DNA of 39,267 nt, taken from Gammaproteobacteria bacterium (GTDB lineage: Bacteria; Pseudomonadota; Gammaproteobacteria; Ga0077536). The translations under genes and the position numbers were made by a program. A model generated the notes under the pieces. The model was not told the origin of the DNA. It did no database searches and worked only from the letters and a program-made list of their open reading frames with translations. The DNA is taken from assembly GCA_024234975.1 (NCBI GenBank), contig JACKNH010000032.1:1-39267 (forward strand), in the 5' to 3' direction. This document shows, in pieces, positions 6,721 through 14,943 of this stretch; the stretch's first letter is position 1; each line of letters begins with the position of its first letter.

Positions 6721-7605
6721 TCAGGCGGCCATGTTCTGCAGGGCGGCAATACGCTCTTCCAATGGTGGATGGCTCATGAACAGCCGGCCCAGTGATGAGC
6801 GCCAGCCACCGGCAATGCCGAAGGCTTCGACCTGCGTCGGTAGCTCAGGGCCCTGGGAAAAGCGCTGCAATTTGCGCAAGGCCGCCACCATGCGCTCGCG
6901 ACCGGCCAGCTGAGCGGAACCGGCATCGGCGCGGAATTCACGCCAGCGGCTGAACCACATCACGATAATCGTCGCCAGTACACCCAGTACGACTTGCGCG
7001 ATCATGGTCGTGATCCAGTAGCCCGGCCCGTAGCCGCGCTCGGTGCGGAAAATTGCGCGGTCGATGACCTGACCGATGACGCGCGACAGGAAGAATACGA
7101 ACGTATTCACCACACCTTGAATCAGCGCCAGCGTCACCATGTCGCCATTGGCCACGTGGGTGACCTCATGGCCCAGCACCGCTTCCACTTCATCGCGGTT
7201 CATGGTTTCCAGCAGACCGGTGCTCACCGCCACCAGCGCGGCATTGCGGTTGGCGCCGGTCGCGAACGCATTGGGTTGCGGCGATTGGAACACGGCGACT
7301 TCCGGCATGCCGATGCCGGCGGCTTCGGTCTGTCGGCGGACGGTATCCACCAGCCAGGCTTCGGTCTGGTTGCGCGGCCGGTCGATCACAACTGCGCCCA
7401 CCGAGCGCTTCGCCATCGATTTGGACATCATCAGCGAGATCAATGACCCGGTCATACCGATGATGCCGGCCATAATCAGCATGGCGGTCAGGTTCATATC
7501 CACGCCGTTGGCATACAGCATCTGCTCCAGCCCCAGCACTTTCATCGCGAATGCAAGTACGAGCAGCACGGCAATATTGGTCGCGGCGTAAAGCAATATG
7601 GTCAT
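6721..7605 (-). CDS. htpX: Membrane zinc metalloprotease HtpX
   Basis: HtpX is an inner-membrane M48 protease that degrades misfolded membrane proteins alongside FtsH. The 294-residue length is typical. The N-terminal half has two membrane segments (about 4-24 and 37-60). The zinc motif is HEVTH at 146-150, with a probable third ligand Glu223 in WREFRADAGS. Further hydrophobic segments lie around 155-180 and 200-218. The start ATG has AGGAG upstream. A sigma-32-type promoter lies about 65 bases before the start, which fits heat-shock control. The gene is single and convergent with the repeat array. Confidence 0.97.
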   Translation of the reverse strand: MTILLYAATNIAVLLVLAFAMKVLGLEQMLYANGVDMNLTAMLIMAGIIGMTGSLISLMMSKSMAKRSVGAVVIDRPRNQTEAWLVDTVRRQTEAAGIGMPEVAVFQSPQPNAFATGANRNAALVAVSTGLLETMNRDEVEAVLGHEVTHVANGDMVTLALIQGVVNTFVFFLSRVIGQVIDRAIFRTERGYGPGYWITTMIAQVVLGVLATIIVMWFSRWREFRADAGSAQLAGRERMVAALRKLQRFSQGPELPTQVEAFGIAGGWRSSLGRLFMSHPPLEERIAALQNMAA

Positions 7606-7938
7606 ATCCGGGATCTCCTGAGTCCAAGCCAGTTCCGGTCCGCGGTCAATCGCGCGAACTTTGACCAGAGCATGGGGTTGGCCCGCGTGTGTTTCAAGGT
7701 CGACACGGCGTATAAGTTACAAGTGGCGGGGCACGGCTGCGCAAATTCTGCATTCGGGATTTTTCGGGTCGTGAGCGCGGGTGCGTGAACGTCGAATGTG
7801 TCGTGAGAGTCGACGGAGCGCGAGCTCGGCTCCGGTGAGCCGACGGTATGCCGAAATCGCGACGGGTTGCAGTAAACTGCGATGCCTGCGTCCGGGCAAA
7901 TACGCAGGCGGCGCGGGTAAGGACTACAGGGGGGACTC
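7606..7938. other. Divergent intergenic region, htpX / MFS gene
   Basis: No convincing gene lies in these 333 bases. It holds the heat-shock promoter of htpX on the minus strand. Toward the MFS gene it has a small hairpin CGGCTC-CGGT-GAGCCG (7827-7842) and a dyad GCAGT-AA-ACTGC (7869-7880) that could be an operator. No clear sigma-70 promoter for the MFS gene was found. Confidence 0.6.
7672..7698 (-). promoter_or_regulatory. Sigma-32 (RpoH) heat-shock promoter of htpX
   Basis: On the minus strand, CTTGAA (plus 7693-7698) is followed after 15 bases by CCCCAT (plus 7672-7677). The established RpoH consensus is CTTGAAA with CCCCATnT, and the core match here is exact. The leader to htpX would be about 60 bases. 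Confidence 0.85.
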
Positions 7939-9264
7939 ATGAATCTGCAGCAGATCCACGCACAGCTGCATCACAGGCCGATGAATGGCCTGCAGATGAT
8001 GATTGTGGCGTTATGCATGGTTATCAACATGCTCGATGGCCTGGATATTCTTGCGGCGTCACTGGTATCGCCCATTCTTACCCGGCTGTGGGAGCTCAGC
8101 CCCGAAATGCAGGGCTCGCTGCTCGCCGCCGGTCCGCTGGGGATGGCTGCTGGCGCGCTGGTGCTTTCTCCCGTCGCCGATATCTTCGGGCGCCGCACCT
8201 CCATCATGATGTGCCTGACGCTGATGACCATCGGCATGCTGTTATCTGCGACCGCCAACTCGGTCGGCATGCTGACAGCGCTGCGATTCGTCACTGGTCT
8301 GGGCGTGGGCGCCATGGCCAGCAGTACCGGCACCATGGTGTTTGAATTCTCCTCACTCAAGCATCGCGCACTGGGACTGGGCCTGGTAGTGGTGGGGTAT
8401 CCACTGGGCGCCACGCTGGGAGGCATCGCGTCGCAAGGTCTGATCGCGGCGTATGACTGGCGCGCATTGTTCGTCGTCGCCGGCGTGGGGTCGGCTCTGC
8501 TGATTCCGATCGTGTTCTTCGCCATGCCGGAATCACTGGACTATCTCGTGGCGCGGCAACCGCGCAATGCGCTGCAGCGGTTGAATCACGTCTTGCAGCG
8601 ACTTCAGCTGGCGGCGCTTGGAACCATGCCGTCCGCACCCGTCGCCGGCCGCGGCAAGGGCTCGCTACTCGATCTGCTGCGACAACCGGTGTTGCCGCGC
8701 ACGCTGATCATGGCGGCGTCCTACCTGCTGTACATGACCTCATCGTATTTCGCCCTGACCTGGGCCAATCAGATGACGACGGATGCCGGCTTTTCGGACA
8801 TCGCCGGCCGCCAGATCACCAACATGATCAATACCGGTGGCATCATCGGCGCGATTGTCATTGGCCTGGCGTGCTTCCGCGCGCCGTTCAAACCGATTGC
8901 ATTCGCAACCCTTGTGGTGATGGGGTTGGCAATTGTCGCGTTCGGTATCTATGGCACCAGCCTGACCCTGGTGGGCGTCTGTTCAGTACTGATTGGCTTC
9001 GGTATCTTCGGCGGCGCGGTCGTTCTGTATCAGGCCGCAGCGACGACGTTCCCGGCGCGAGTACGTGCGACGGGCATCGGATTATCCATGAGTGCCGGAC
9101 GCATCGGCTCGGCCATCGGTCCGCAGGCCGCCGGATTGTTGTTCGGTGCGGGCCTGGGCCGTATCGAGGTCTGTGTGCTGCTGGCAATTCCCGTCGTGCT
9201 TTCCGCCTTCACTTTGATCAACGTACCGCAATCGTCGCTTGACGATGCGGCGCCGTCCGCTTGA
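7939..9264 (+). CDS. MFS transporter, aromatic acid:H+ symporter-like
   Basis: A 441-residue inner-membrane carrier with about 12 membrane segments. Near the N-terminus, MLDGLDILAAS matches the DGxD motif in helix 1 of the AAHS family (benzoate and hydroxybenzoate uptake). The loop 2-3 motif appears as SPVADIFGRRTSIMM. ATG at 7939 has a strong AGGGGGG ribosome-binding site. An acyl-CoA ligase begins 29 bases downstream and a CaiB/BaiF-type protein follows, so it probably imports the carboxylic acid that the ligase activates. Which acid is not readable from sequence. Confidence 0.82.
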   Translation: MNLQQIHAQLHHRPMNGLQMMIVALCMVINMLDGLDILAASLVSPILTRLWELSPEMQGSLLAAGPLGMAAGALVLSPVADIFGRRTSIMMCLTLMTIGMLLSATANSVGMLTALRFVTGLGVGAMASSTGTMVFEFSSLKHRALGLGLVVVGYPLGATLGGIASQGLIAAYDWRALFVVAGVGSALLIPIVFFAMPESLDYLVARQPRNALQRLNHVLQRLQLAALGTMPSAPVAGRGKGSLLDLLRQPVLPRTLIMAASYLLYMTSSYFALTWANQMTTDAGFSDIAGRQITNMINTGGIIGAIVIGLACFRAPFKPIAFATLVVMGLAIVAFGIYGTSLTLVGVCSVLIGFGIFGGAVVLYQAAATTFPARVRATGIGLSMSAGRIGSAIGPQAAGLLFGAGLGRIEVCVLLAIPVVLSAFTLINVPQSSLDDAAPSA

Positions 9265-9293
9265 CCAGCACACGGTAGGGCTCATACCAGGCC

Positions 9294-10904
9294 ATGACCG
9301 GACTCATCACCACGGCGCAGGATTGTGTGTCGATAGAACTGTTGCGCCGGAATGCAGCGCGCGACCCGGACAAGGTGGTGCTGAAATTCGACAGCGGCGA
9401 AACGTTTACCAACGCCTCACTACTGTCAACTGTCGAGCAACAGGCCGCGGCCTTACAGGCGTTGGGCGTGCGGCAAGGGGATTACGTCCTCAGCTGGCTG
9501 CCGAATGGCCCGCGGGCAGTGCTGTTGTTGCTGGCGTTGAATACCGCCGGTGCGATCTACGTGCCGATCAACATCGCCTACAAAGGTGGTCTGCTCGCCC
9601 ATGTGATCGCCAGCGCCGGCGCCAGCCTGATGATCGCCGATGGCCGTCTGCTGGAACGACTGCATGACATAGACACCGCCGCACTCGACCGAATCGTCGT
9701 GTGCGGTCCCGAGCGGCCCGCGCTGAATGGCGTGCAACTGCTGGACGAGCAATGCCTCGATGTCCAGGCACCGCTGCAGGCGCTGCCGCGGCCGATCGAC
9801 GTGACCGATACCCATATCGTCATCTTCACTTCAGGCACCACCGGTCCCTCCAAAGGCGTGCTCGGCAGTTATCTGCATACGGCCACCGCGGCGCGGGAAT
9901 TCAGGCACGTCGGGCCGGAGGATTGTTCATTGGTGTCGCTGCCGATGTTTCATATCGGCGGCGTGCTCGGCGTGTTCTTCGCGCTGGTGCATGGGGGCAG
10001 TTCGGCATTCGTCCAAGGCTTCAGTACATCGCGCTTCTGGCCGTTGGTGCGCGAACTTGCAGTGACGACCGTAGGGTTGCTTGGCGCGATGGTGCAATTT
10101 CTGATGCAGCAACCGGTAACGCCTGGTGAACGCGACCACCCGGTGAAGACCGCGGTGATCGCACCGTTGGGCGACGATGCGCTGGCATTTGCGGAGCGAT
10201 TCGGTGTCGACGTCTATACGGAGTTCAACATGACCGAGCTGTCGGTGCCCTTGTTCTGCGGTCCGAATCCAACAGTACGAGGCACCTGCGGCACACCGCG
10301 CGCGGGCGTCGAGCTCAGGCTCGTGGATGACAACGGCGACGATGTCGCAATCGGTGGCGTCGGTGAGCTGCTGGTCAAGGTGGAGAATCCTTTCGCTATC
10401 AGTCACGGCTATCTGAATAATCCCGAGGCCACCGCCAAGGCGTTCCGCGATGGCTGGTTTCATACCGGGGATCTGTTCAGGCGAGATGCCGATGACAACT
10501 ACTTTTTCGTCGATCGCGCGAAAGACATGATCCGCCGGCGTGGCGAGAACATCTCCTCGTTCGAGGTTGAAGCGGAAGTGCTGGCTTATCCCGGCGTGCA
10601 GGATGCGGCCGCAGTGGCAGTGGCCGGTGACGGCGGTGAGGACGAAGTGATGGTGGTGGTATGTCCGGTGCAAGGCGCGACAATCGATCCCGGCGAGCTG
10701 CTTGGCTTCCTGCAGCCTCGCATGGCGCATTTCATGCTGCCGCGCTACATCCGCGTAATTGAAGCTTTGCCGCGCACGCCAACGCAGAAAGTGGAGAAGC
10801 ATCTGCTCCGCAGCGCCGGCATTACCCATGATACGTGGGATCGCGAAGCCGCCGGCATCGTGATCCGCCGGCAGAAACTGAACGAGCGTCGCAACACCGA
10901 GTGA
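9294..10904 (+). CDS. Class I adenylate-forming acyl-CoA ligase (CaiC/FadD-like)
   Basis: Activates a carboxylic acid to its CoA thioester through an acyl-AMP. The protein has 536 residues. The phosphate-binding loop is TSGTTGPSKG (179-188). Motif A5 appears as YTEFNMTEL, the hinge region as TGDLFRRDADDNYFFVDRAKD, and GENISSFEVE follows. The catalytic Lys near the C-terminus is in RTPTQKVEK. The order fits crotonobetaine/carnitine-CoA ligase-like or medium-chain enzymes. It is the second gene of an apparent operon, 29 bases after the transporter and five before the AMACR-type gene. The substrate is unknown; branched, arylalkanoic or sterol side-chain acids are possible given the third gene. 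Confidence 0.9.
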   Translation: MTGLITTAQDCVSIELLRRNAARDPDKVVLKFDSGETFTNASLLSTVEQQAAALQALGVRQGDYVLSWLPNGPRAVLLLLALNTAGAIYVPINIAYKGGLLAHVIASAGASLMIADGRLLERLHDIDTAALDRIVVCGPERPALNGVQLLDEQCLDVQAPLQALPRPIDVTDTHIVIFTSGTTGPSKGVLGSYLHTATAAREFRHVGPEDCSLVSLPMFHIGGVLGVFFALVHGGSSAFVQGFSTSRFWPLVRELAVTTVGLLGAMVQFLMQQPVTPGERDHPVKTAVIAPLGDDALAFAERFGVDVYTEFNMTELSVPLFCGPNPTVRGTCGTPRAGVELRLVDDNGDDVAIGGVGELLVKVENPFAISHGYLNNPEATAKAFRDGWFHTGDLFRRDADDNYFFVDRAKDMIRRRGENISSFEVEAEVLAYPGVQDAAAVAVAGDGGEDEVMVVVCPVQGATIDPGELLGFLQPRMAHFMLPRYIRVIEALPRTPTQKVEKHLLRSAGITHDTWDREAAGIVIRRQKLNERRNTE

Positions 10905-10909
10905 AGGTT

Positions 10910-11971
10910 ATGAACAAGCAGCGCGGTCCACTGGTTGGTCTCAAGGTTGTCGAATTCGCGGGCTTGGGTCCGGCGCCGTTCTGCGGCCTGTTGTTATCCG
11001 ATATGGGCGCCACGGTCACGCGCATCGATCGCGCGGGCGGCGAGGACTATCAGGCCGCGGATGTCGAATCGCGCGGTCGCCACTCCGTCGTATTGGACCT
11101 GAAGTCACCGGCAGGTCAGGCCGCGGCATTCGCGTTGCTGGATGATGCCGACGTATTGATCGAAGGCTTCCGTCCTGGCGTGATGGAGCGCCTGGGACTG
11201 GGACCTGACGTGGTGCTGACTCGCAACCCGCGCATCATCTACGGCCGCATGACCGGTTGGGGGCAGACCGGTCCGCTGGCGCCGACGGCCGGGCACGATA
11301 TCAATTACCTGGCCTTGACTGGCGCCTTGCACGCGATAGGCCCTGCGCGCAAACCGGCCGTGCCGTTGAACCTTGTCGCCGATTTCGGCGGCGGCGCACT
11401 GTATCTGGCAATGGGTATTCTCGCCGCGCTCAACCACGTTCATCTCACTGGCCAGGGCCAGGTGATCGACTGCGCAATGATCGACGGCGTGACATCGATG
11501 CTGGGTATGATCCATGGTGATCACGCGGTGGGGCTATGGCGTGATGAACGTGAGACCAACGTCATCGACGGCGCTGCGCCGTTCTACGACACCTATCGCT
11601 GCAGCGATGGCAAGTGGCTGGCAGTGGGCGCAATCGAGGCGCCGTTCTACGCGACCTTGTTGAAGCTGCTTGAATTGACGGATATTGATGTCGCCCGGCA
11701 ATGGCAGCGCGATCAGTGGCCGGAAGTGAAAGCGCGTGTCGCCGAGCGCATCGCCACCCGAACGCGCAGCGATTGGTGCGACATCTTTGCCGGCCACGAT
11801 GCATGCGTGACCCCGGTACTCAGTCTCGCCGAGGCGCCGCATCACCCCCATAACCAGGCGCGTCAGGGTTTCGTGGAGATCGACGGCATCGTGCAACCCG
11901 CGCCCGCGCCAAGATTCTCGTTGACGCCGGGCGCCGTGCAGTTCGGTCCTCGCCCGAAGGGCGGCGGCTGA
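10910..11971 (+). CDS. Family III CoA-transferase / alpha-methylacyl-CoA racemase (CaiB/BaiF/AMACR)
   Basis: Members of this fold move CoA between acids or epimerise 2-methyl-acyl-CoAs. The 353-residue protein begins with LVGLKVVEFAGLGPAPFCG, has a Gly-Asp-rich CoA-binding region, and carries GHDINYLALTGALHAIG and NLVADFGGGA. His129 and Asp158 match the racemase catalytic His and Asp, which favours racemase over transferase. ATG at 10910 lies five bases after the ligase stop with AAGG just upstream. In-frame start codons further up lie inside the ligase gene. Together with the transporter and ligase it suggests uptake, activation and stereo-inversion of a 2-methyl-branched acid (inference). 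Confidence 0.87.
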   Translation: MNKQRGPLVGLKVVEFAGLGPAPFCGLLLSDMGATVTRIDRAGGEDYQAADVESRGRHSVVLDLKSPAGQAAAFALLDDADVLIEGFRPGVMERLGLGPDVVLTRNPRIIYGRMTGWGQTGPLAPTAGHDINYLALTGALHAIGPARKPAVPLNLVADFGGGALYLAMGILAALNHVHLTGQGQVIDCAMIDGVTSMLGMIHGDHAVGLWRDERETNVIDGAAPFYDTYRCSDGKWLAVGAIEAPFYATLLKLLELTDIDVARQWQRDQWPEVKARVAERIATRTRSDWCDIFAGHDACVTPVLSLAEAPHHPHNQARQGFVEIDGIVQPAPAPRFSLTPGAVQFGPRPKGGG

Positions 11972-12009
11972 ATGACGGTGAGGTAATCCCTCAGAGGACG
12001 ACTGAAGGC

Positions 12010-12112
12010 GGCCATTGGATCTGTCTGCTCAGGACCGTGCGAGGCAGGACGCCGAGCCCGAGCGTACATGGATGTATTCACAGCGAGTCCTGAGCAGACG
12101 GATCCAATGGCC
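12010..12112. repeat. 103-bp element with 26-bp near-perfect terminal inverted repeats
   Basis: Bases 12010-12035 and 12087-12112 are complementary over 26 positions with a single G-U, around a 51-base centre. The element lies between convergent genes. As RNA it would form a very stable hairpin, so it could act as a two-way terminator. As DNA it looks like a miniature mobile element or dispersed intergenic repeat. It encodes nothing. Confidence 0.85.
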
Positions 12113-12198
12113 AACTGAACACCACGGGAAGGATCCGAGCGCAAGCCGCTGCGCCGAGAAAGACCGCGGCCAGCGTAATCGCCGGCGCGCGACAAACG

Positions 12199-12627
12199 TC
12201 ACGAAGTCTTCAGCGCCAGCCGACCACGGCGCTCACGGATTTTCCAGCCATCCTCGGTCAGTACGAATCGATCCTCGAATTCACCCAGGTGCAGCGGGCC
12301 TGCCACCAGCGGCAGTGCTGCGTCGGATTTCGGCGCCGCGATATAGCTGATGTAACTGAAGCCGCGCGCCGAAGTGGGTGATACGACATCGATTACGCAA
12401 TTCGACACCAGATGTTTGATGACCAGCGGCGGCCGCTTGCCGAATTCAGTGCGCAGGGTTTCCCGGCCGGTGATGGCGACATCGGGCACGGACGGACGGT
12501 AATACACACCGTCGTCGGTGAACAACGCGCTGAGTGCGTCGAAGTCGGCGCGATCGCTGTAATTGGCAAACTGCCGGCAGATTTTCTCGCAGGCCCATTC
12601 GATGCAGAGTCGTTCCAGTTCGGTCAT
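12199..12627 (-). CDS. SnoaL-like (NTF2-fold) protein
   Basis: A 142-residue single-domain protein of the nuclear-transport-factor-2-like superfamily, SnoaL type. It has the N-terminal helix run (MTELERLCIEWACEK...), the conserved DFDALSALFTDDGVYY segment near 28-43, and C-terminal strands with the GWKIRER motif. The fold serves dehydratases, isomerases, cyclases and dioxygenase small subunits. ATG at 12627 has GGGG about eight bases upstream; the longer frame reaches into the divergent gene. BaiE, the bile-acid 7-alpha-dehydratase, has this fold, but similarity to it in particular was not tested. Neighbours suggest a role in acyl-CoA or secondary-metabolite chemistry. Exact reaction unknown. 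Confidence 0.75.
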   Translation of the reverse strand: MTELERLCIEWACEKICRQFANYSDRADFDALSALFTDDGVYYRPSVPDVAITGRETLRTEFGKRPPLVIKHLVSNCVIDVVSPTSARGFSYISYIAAPKSDAALPLVAGPLHLGEFEDRFVLTEDGWKIRERRGRLALKTS

Positions 12628-12714
12628 ACTTGCCCCTTGATTCAATGCCGCGCCGCGTGGCGCGAATGTACAGCCATTAACAATAACGTAATCCGTCCAG
12701 CCAGTGGGGGCCCC

Positions 12715-13875
12715 ATGACGAATTCCACGCCGAGCGGTCTGAACCGCGACCGTCTTAATCATCTGCGCGAAGTGGTAATCGCCGACATCGAACAGGACAA
12801 GTATTTCGGCGCGGTCGTGCTGGTTGCCCGTCACGGTGAAGTGGCATTGTACGAGGCCTTCGGCCATGGCGGCGGTGATGAACGCAAACCGCTGGCACTT
12901 GAGTCAGTATTCTCACTGTTTTCGTTGACCAAAGCGTTGACCAACGTGCTGGTCTTGCGCGCGATCGAGTTGGGCCAGTTTGCGCTGACGACGCGCATCT
13001 CGGAAATCATTCCTGAATTCAACGGCAGCCCGCGCGGCGACGTCACGTTCTTCCACCTGTTGACGCATACTTCCGGCTTGCCGCCGGTATGGATTCCGAA
13101 GCCGGGGATGTATATCGATCGGCTGGATGAAATCATTGAAGCCATCTGCCAGAACATCCGTTCGGTGGAACTGCCCGGCCAACGTGTGCATTACTCGCCG
13201 CTGGTCAATCACGCGCTGATGGGCGAAGCCGTGCGCCGAACCGATCCGGAAGGGCGAAGCTACCGCCAGCTGTTGCAGGATGAGTTGCTGACCCCACTGG
13301 GGATGAGCGATACGGCCATCGGCCGTCGCGCCGATCTTGCCGCGCGCCACGTGTTTCCGGATTTTCGCGGCAAACCGCCGCAGGAACATCTTGGCCGCAG
13401 CAATCATGGTCCGCAGGGTGCATTCATGGAGGAGCATGCGGAAATGCCCTGGGTGGGCGGAATTTCCACGGTGCAGGATTTGTTCAAGCTGGCGGAGATG
13501 TATCGTCGTGGAGGTGAATACAACGGCGCGCGCATCCTGTCGCCGGCGACGATCGACAAAGCGACCCGCAACTGGACCGGCGACAAGCCGAACGAGCTTT
13601 ACAAAACAGTGGCGATCAACCACGGCTGGGCGCCGTACCCGGCGTACCTTGGCCTCGGCTTCTGCCTGCGCGGGGAGCAGATCTGCCCCGGCCTGTTCGG
13701 CACCTTGACCTCGCCACGCACCTACGGCAATTACGGTTCAGGCAGCACGTTGTTCTGGGTTGACCCCGAACTGGATCTGACCTTCGTCTATCTGTCCGCC
13801 GGCGTCATGCAACAGGCCCCGAACATCGAACGTTTCCAACGACTGTCGGATATCGCGGCGTCCGCAGCAATTTGA
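12715..13875 (+). CDS. Beta-lactamase-fold serine hydrolase (family VIII esterase-like)
   Basis: A 386-residue protein of the class C beta-lactamase / penicillin-binding-protein-like superfamily. The nucleophile motif SxxK is S70-L-T-K73. HTSGLPP follows at 118-124. The second motif begins with Tyr160 in HYSP, but where class C lactamases have Asn (YxN) a Pro stands. This favours an esterase or peptidase over a true beta-lactamase. No signal peptide is visible, so it is probably cytoplasmic. ATG at 12715 is 87 bases from the divergent SnoaL-like gene; the longer frame upstream is antisense to that gene. A Nudix gene starts 25 bases downstream. Substrate unknown. Confidence 0.85.
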   Translation: MTNSTPSGLNRDRLNHLREVVIADIEQDKYFGAVVLVARHGEVALYEAFGHGGGDERKPLALESVFSLFSLTKALTNVLVLRAIELGQFALTTRISEIIPEFNGSPRGDVTFFHLLTHTSGLPPVWIPKPGMYIDRLDEIIEAICQNIRSVELPGQRVHYSPLVNHALMGEAVRRTDPEGRSYRQLLQDELLTPLGMSDTAIGRRADLAARHVFPDFRGKPPQEHLGRSNHGPQGAFMEEHAEMPWVGGISTVQDLFKLAEMYRRGGEYNGARILSPATIDKATRNWTGDKPNELYKTVAINHGWAPYPAYLGLGFCLRGEQICPGLFGTLTSPRTYGNYGSGSTLFWVDPELDLTFVYLSAGVMQQAPNIERFQRLSDIAASAAI

Positions 13876-13900
13876 CCGCGACCGGTCAGGTGCCCCCGCC

Positions 13901-14458
13901 ATGACGCCGTATCGTTTCTGCCCGCAATGCGGCGGTCCGCTGCACGCCGGTGAACATGGCGGGCGCACGCGCGCCGGCTGTATCGCGCATACCTGCGACT
14001 TCGTACATTGGGATAATCCGGTGCCGGTCGTCGCCGCGGTTGTCACGTTTCAGGACCGGGTGTTGCTGGTGCGCAATGTCGGTTGGCCGGAAAACTTCTT
14101 CGCACTGGTGACCGGATTTCTGGAAGCCGAAGAATCACCGGCGCAGGCCGCCGAACGTGAAGTCGCCGAGGAAACCGGCCTGGTGGCGGAAGCCACCCGC
14201 CTGCTGGGCGTCTATCCATTCGCATTGCGCAACCAGGTCATCATCGCCTACCACGTGCCGGTGACCGGTGACGCCGTGCGTTTACAGGCCGATGAAATTG
14301 CCGATTCACGCTGGATTAGCCGCGAGCGCGTGATGCCTTGGGATGCAGCTACCGGGCTTGCGTTGCGGGACTGGCTGGCATCCATTGGAATACATCGGGA
14401 GACCGTTCCTGCAGCGGAATACCGGCGCGGCGGCTACAACACTGACGACGGCGGGTGA
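13901..14458 (+). CDS. Nudix hydrolase with N-terminal zinc ribbon (NudC-like)
   Basis: Hydrolyses a nucleoside diphosphate linked to another moiety. The 185-residue protein opens with a zinc ribbon made by Cys7, Cys10, Cys27 and Cys32. The Nudix box runs from Gly72 to Leu94 and matches GX5EX7REUXEEXGU exactly (REVAEETGL at its end). The architecture resembles NADH pyrophosphatase NudC without its N-terminal domain. It follows the serine hydrolase by 25 bases and probably shares its transcript. Substrate uncertain. Confidence 0.88.
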   Translation: MTPYRFCPQCGGPLHAGEHGGRTRAGCIAHTCDFVHWDNPVPVVAAVVTFQDRVLLVRNVGWPENFFALVTGFLEAEESPAQAAEREVAEETGLVAEATRLLGVYPFALRNQVIIAYHVPVTGDAVRLQADEIADSRWISRERVMPWDAATGLALRDWLASIGIHRETVPAAEYRRGGYNTDDGG

Positions 14459-14488
14459 CGGCAGGTGTCGAGCATTCCCTGCAGCGGT

Positions 14489-14752
14489 TCAGGGAACGGG
14501 ATCGTGACCGCAGCCGCCCCAAGGATGGCAGCGGGCCAGACGCCGGAGCGTCAGCCACAGGCCACGCAACGCGCCATGGCGTTCGACAGCTTCGATGGCG
14601 TATTCAGAGCAGGTGGGAAAGTAGCGGCACCGCGGCCCGATGACCGGGCGTATGACCAATTGATAGCCGCGGACCAGTGCAATCACGGTGCTTCGCGCCA
14701 CGCGCGCCGCCGGGCCGGGTGGCCGAGAGGGCGCCGTGGACTCGGGCGTCAT
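14489..14752 (-). CDS. yidD: YidD, membrane-protein insertion efficiency factor
   Basis: A small protein that helps the YidC insertase. The 87 residues contain the family core: YQLVIRPVIGPRCRYFPTCSEY, split as an amphipathic segment and a Cys motif, then GALRGLWLTLRRLARCHPW and a final GGCGHDPVP. All three conserved cysteines are present. The start overlaps the stop of the zinc-finger gene by four bases (ATGA), so the two are translationally coupled. In many gammaproteobacteria yidD sits in rpmH-rnpA-yidD-yidC; none of those genes is here. Confidence 0.95.
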   Translation of the reverse strand: MTPESTAPSRPPGPAARVARSTVIALVRGYQLVIRPVIGPRCRYFPTCSEYAIEAVERHGALRGLWLTLRRLARCHPWGGCGHDPVP

Positions 14753-14943
14753 GCGCTCGCCGGGGTTTCGCCCTGGTAAGACGGTTTGACGAAACGGCGG
14801 CCGCAGTAATAGCAGTCCACCGCGGGCTTGCCGTCGAAGCGCAGGTAGATCTGCGGATGACCCAGTGCGCCGCCGCCACCGTCACATACCGCCGTCGAGT
14901 CGCTGTCCTGGACCTTGATGATTTCTGAGGGTTGCTTGGCCAT
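14749..14943 (-). CDS. Small CHCC-type zinc-finger protein (NDUFS6-like)
   Basis: A 64-residue protein with probable zinc ligands Cys20, His29, Cys44 and Cys47 (C...GHP...CYYC). This pattern is found in short proteobacterial proteins related to the zinc domain of mitochondrial complex I subunit NDUFS6. The start is the ATG at 14943 (MAKQPSEIIKV) with AGGA upstream; a longer frame adds an unconserved basic stretch. It overlaps yidD by four bases. Function in bacteria is not established. Confidence 0.88.
   Translation of the reverse strand: MAKQPSEIIKVQDSDSTAVCDGGGGALGHPQIYLRFDGKPAVDCYYCGRRFVKPSYQGETPASA

Noticed and set aside
7602..7940. Minus-strand 112-codon frame upstream of htpX
   Set aside because: It covers the RpoH promoter region and has no family features or ribosome-binding site.
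9927..10829. Minus-strand 300-codon frame
   Set aside because: Antisense to the acyl-CoA ligase; no recognisable domain.
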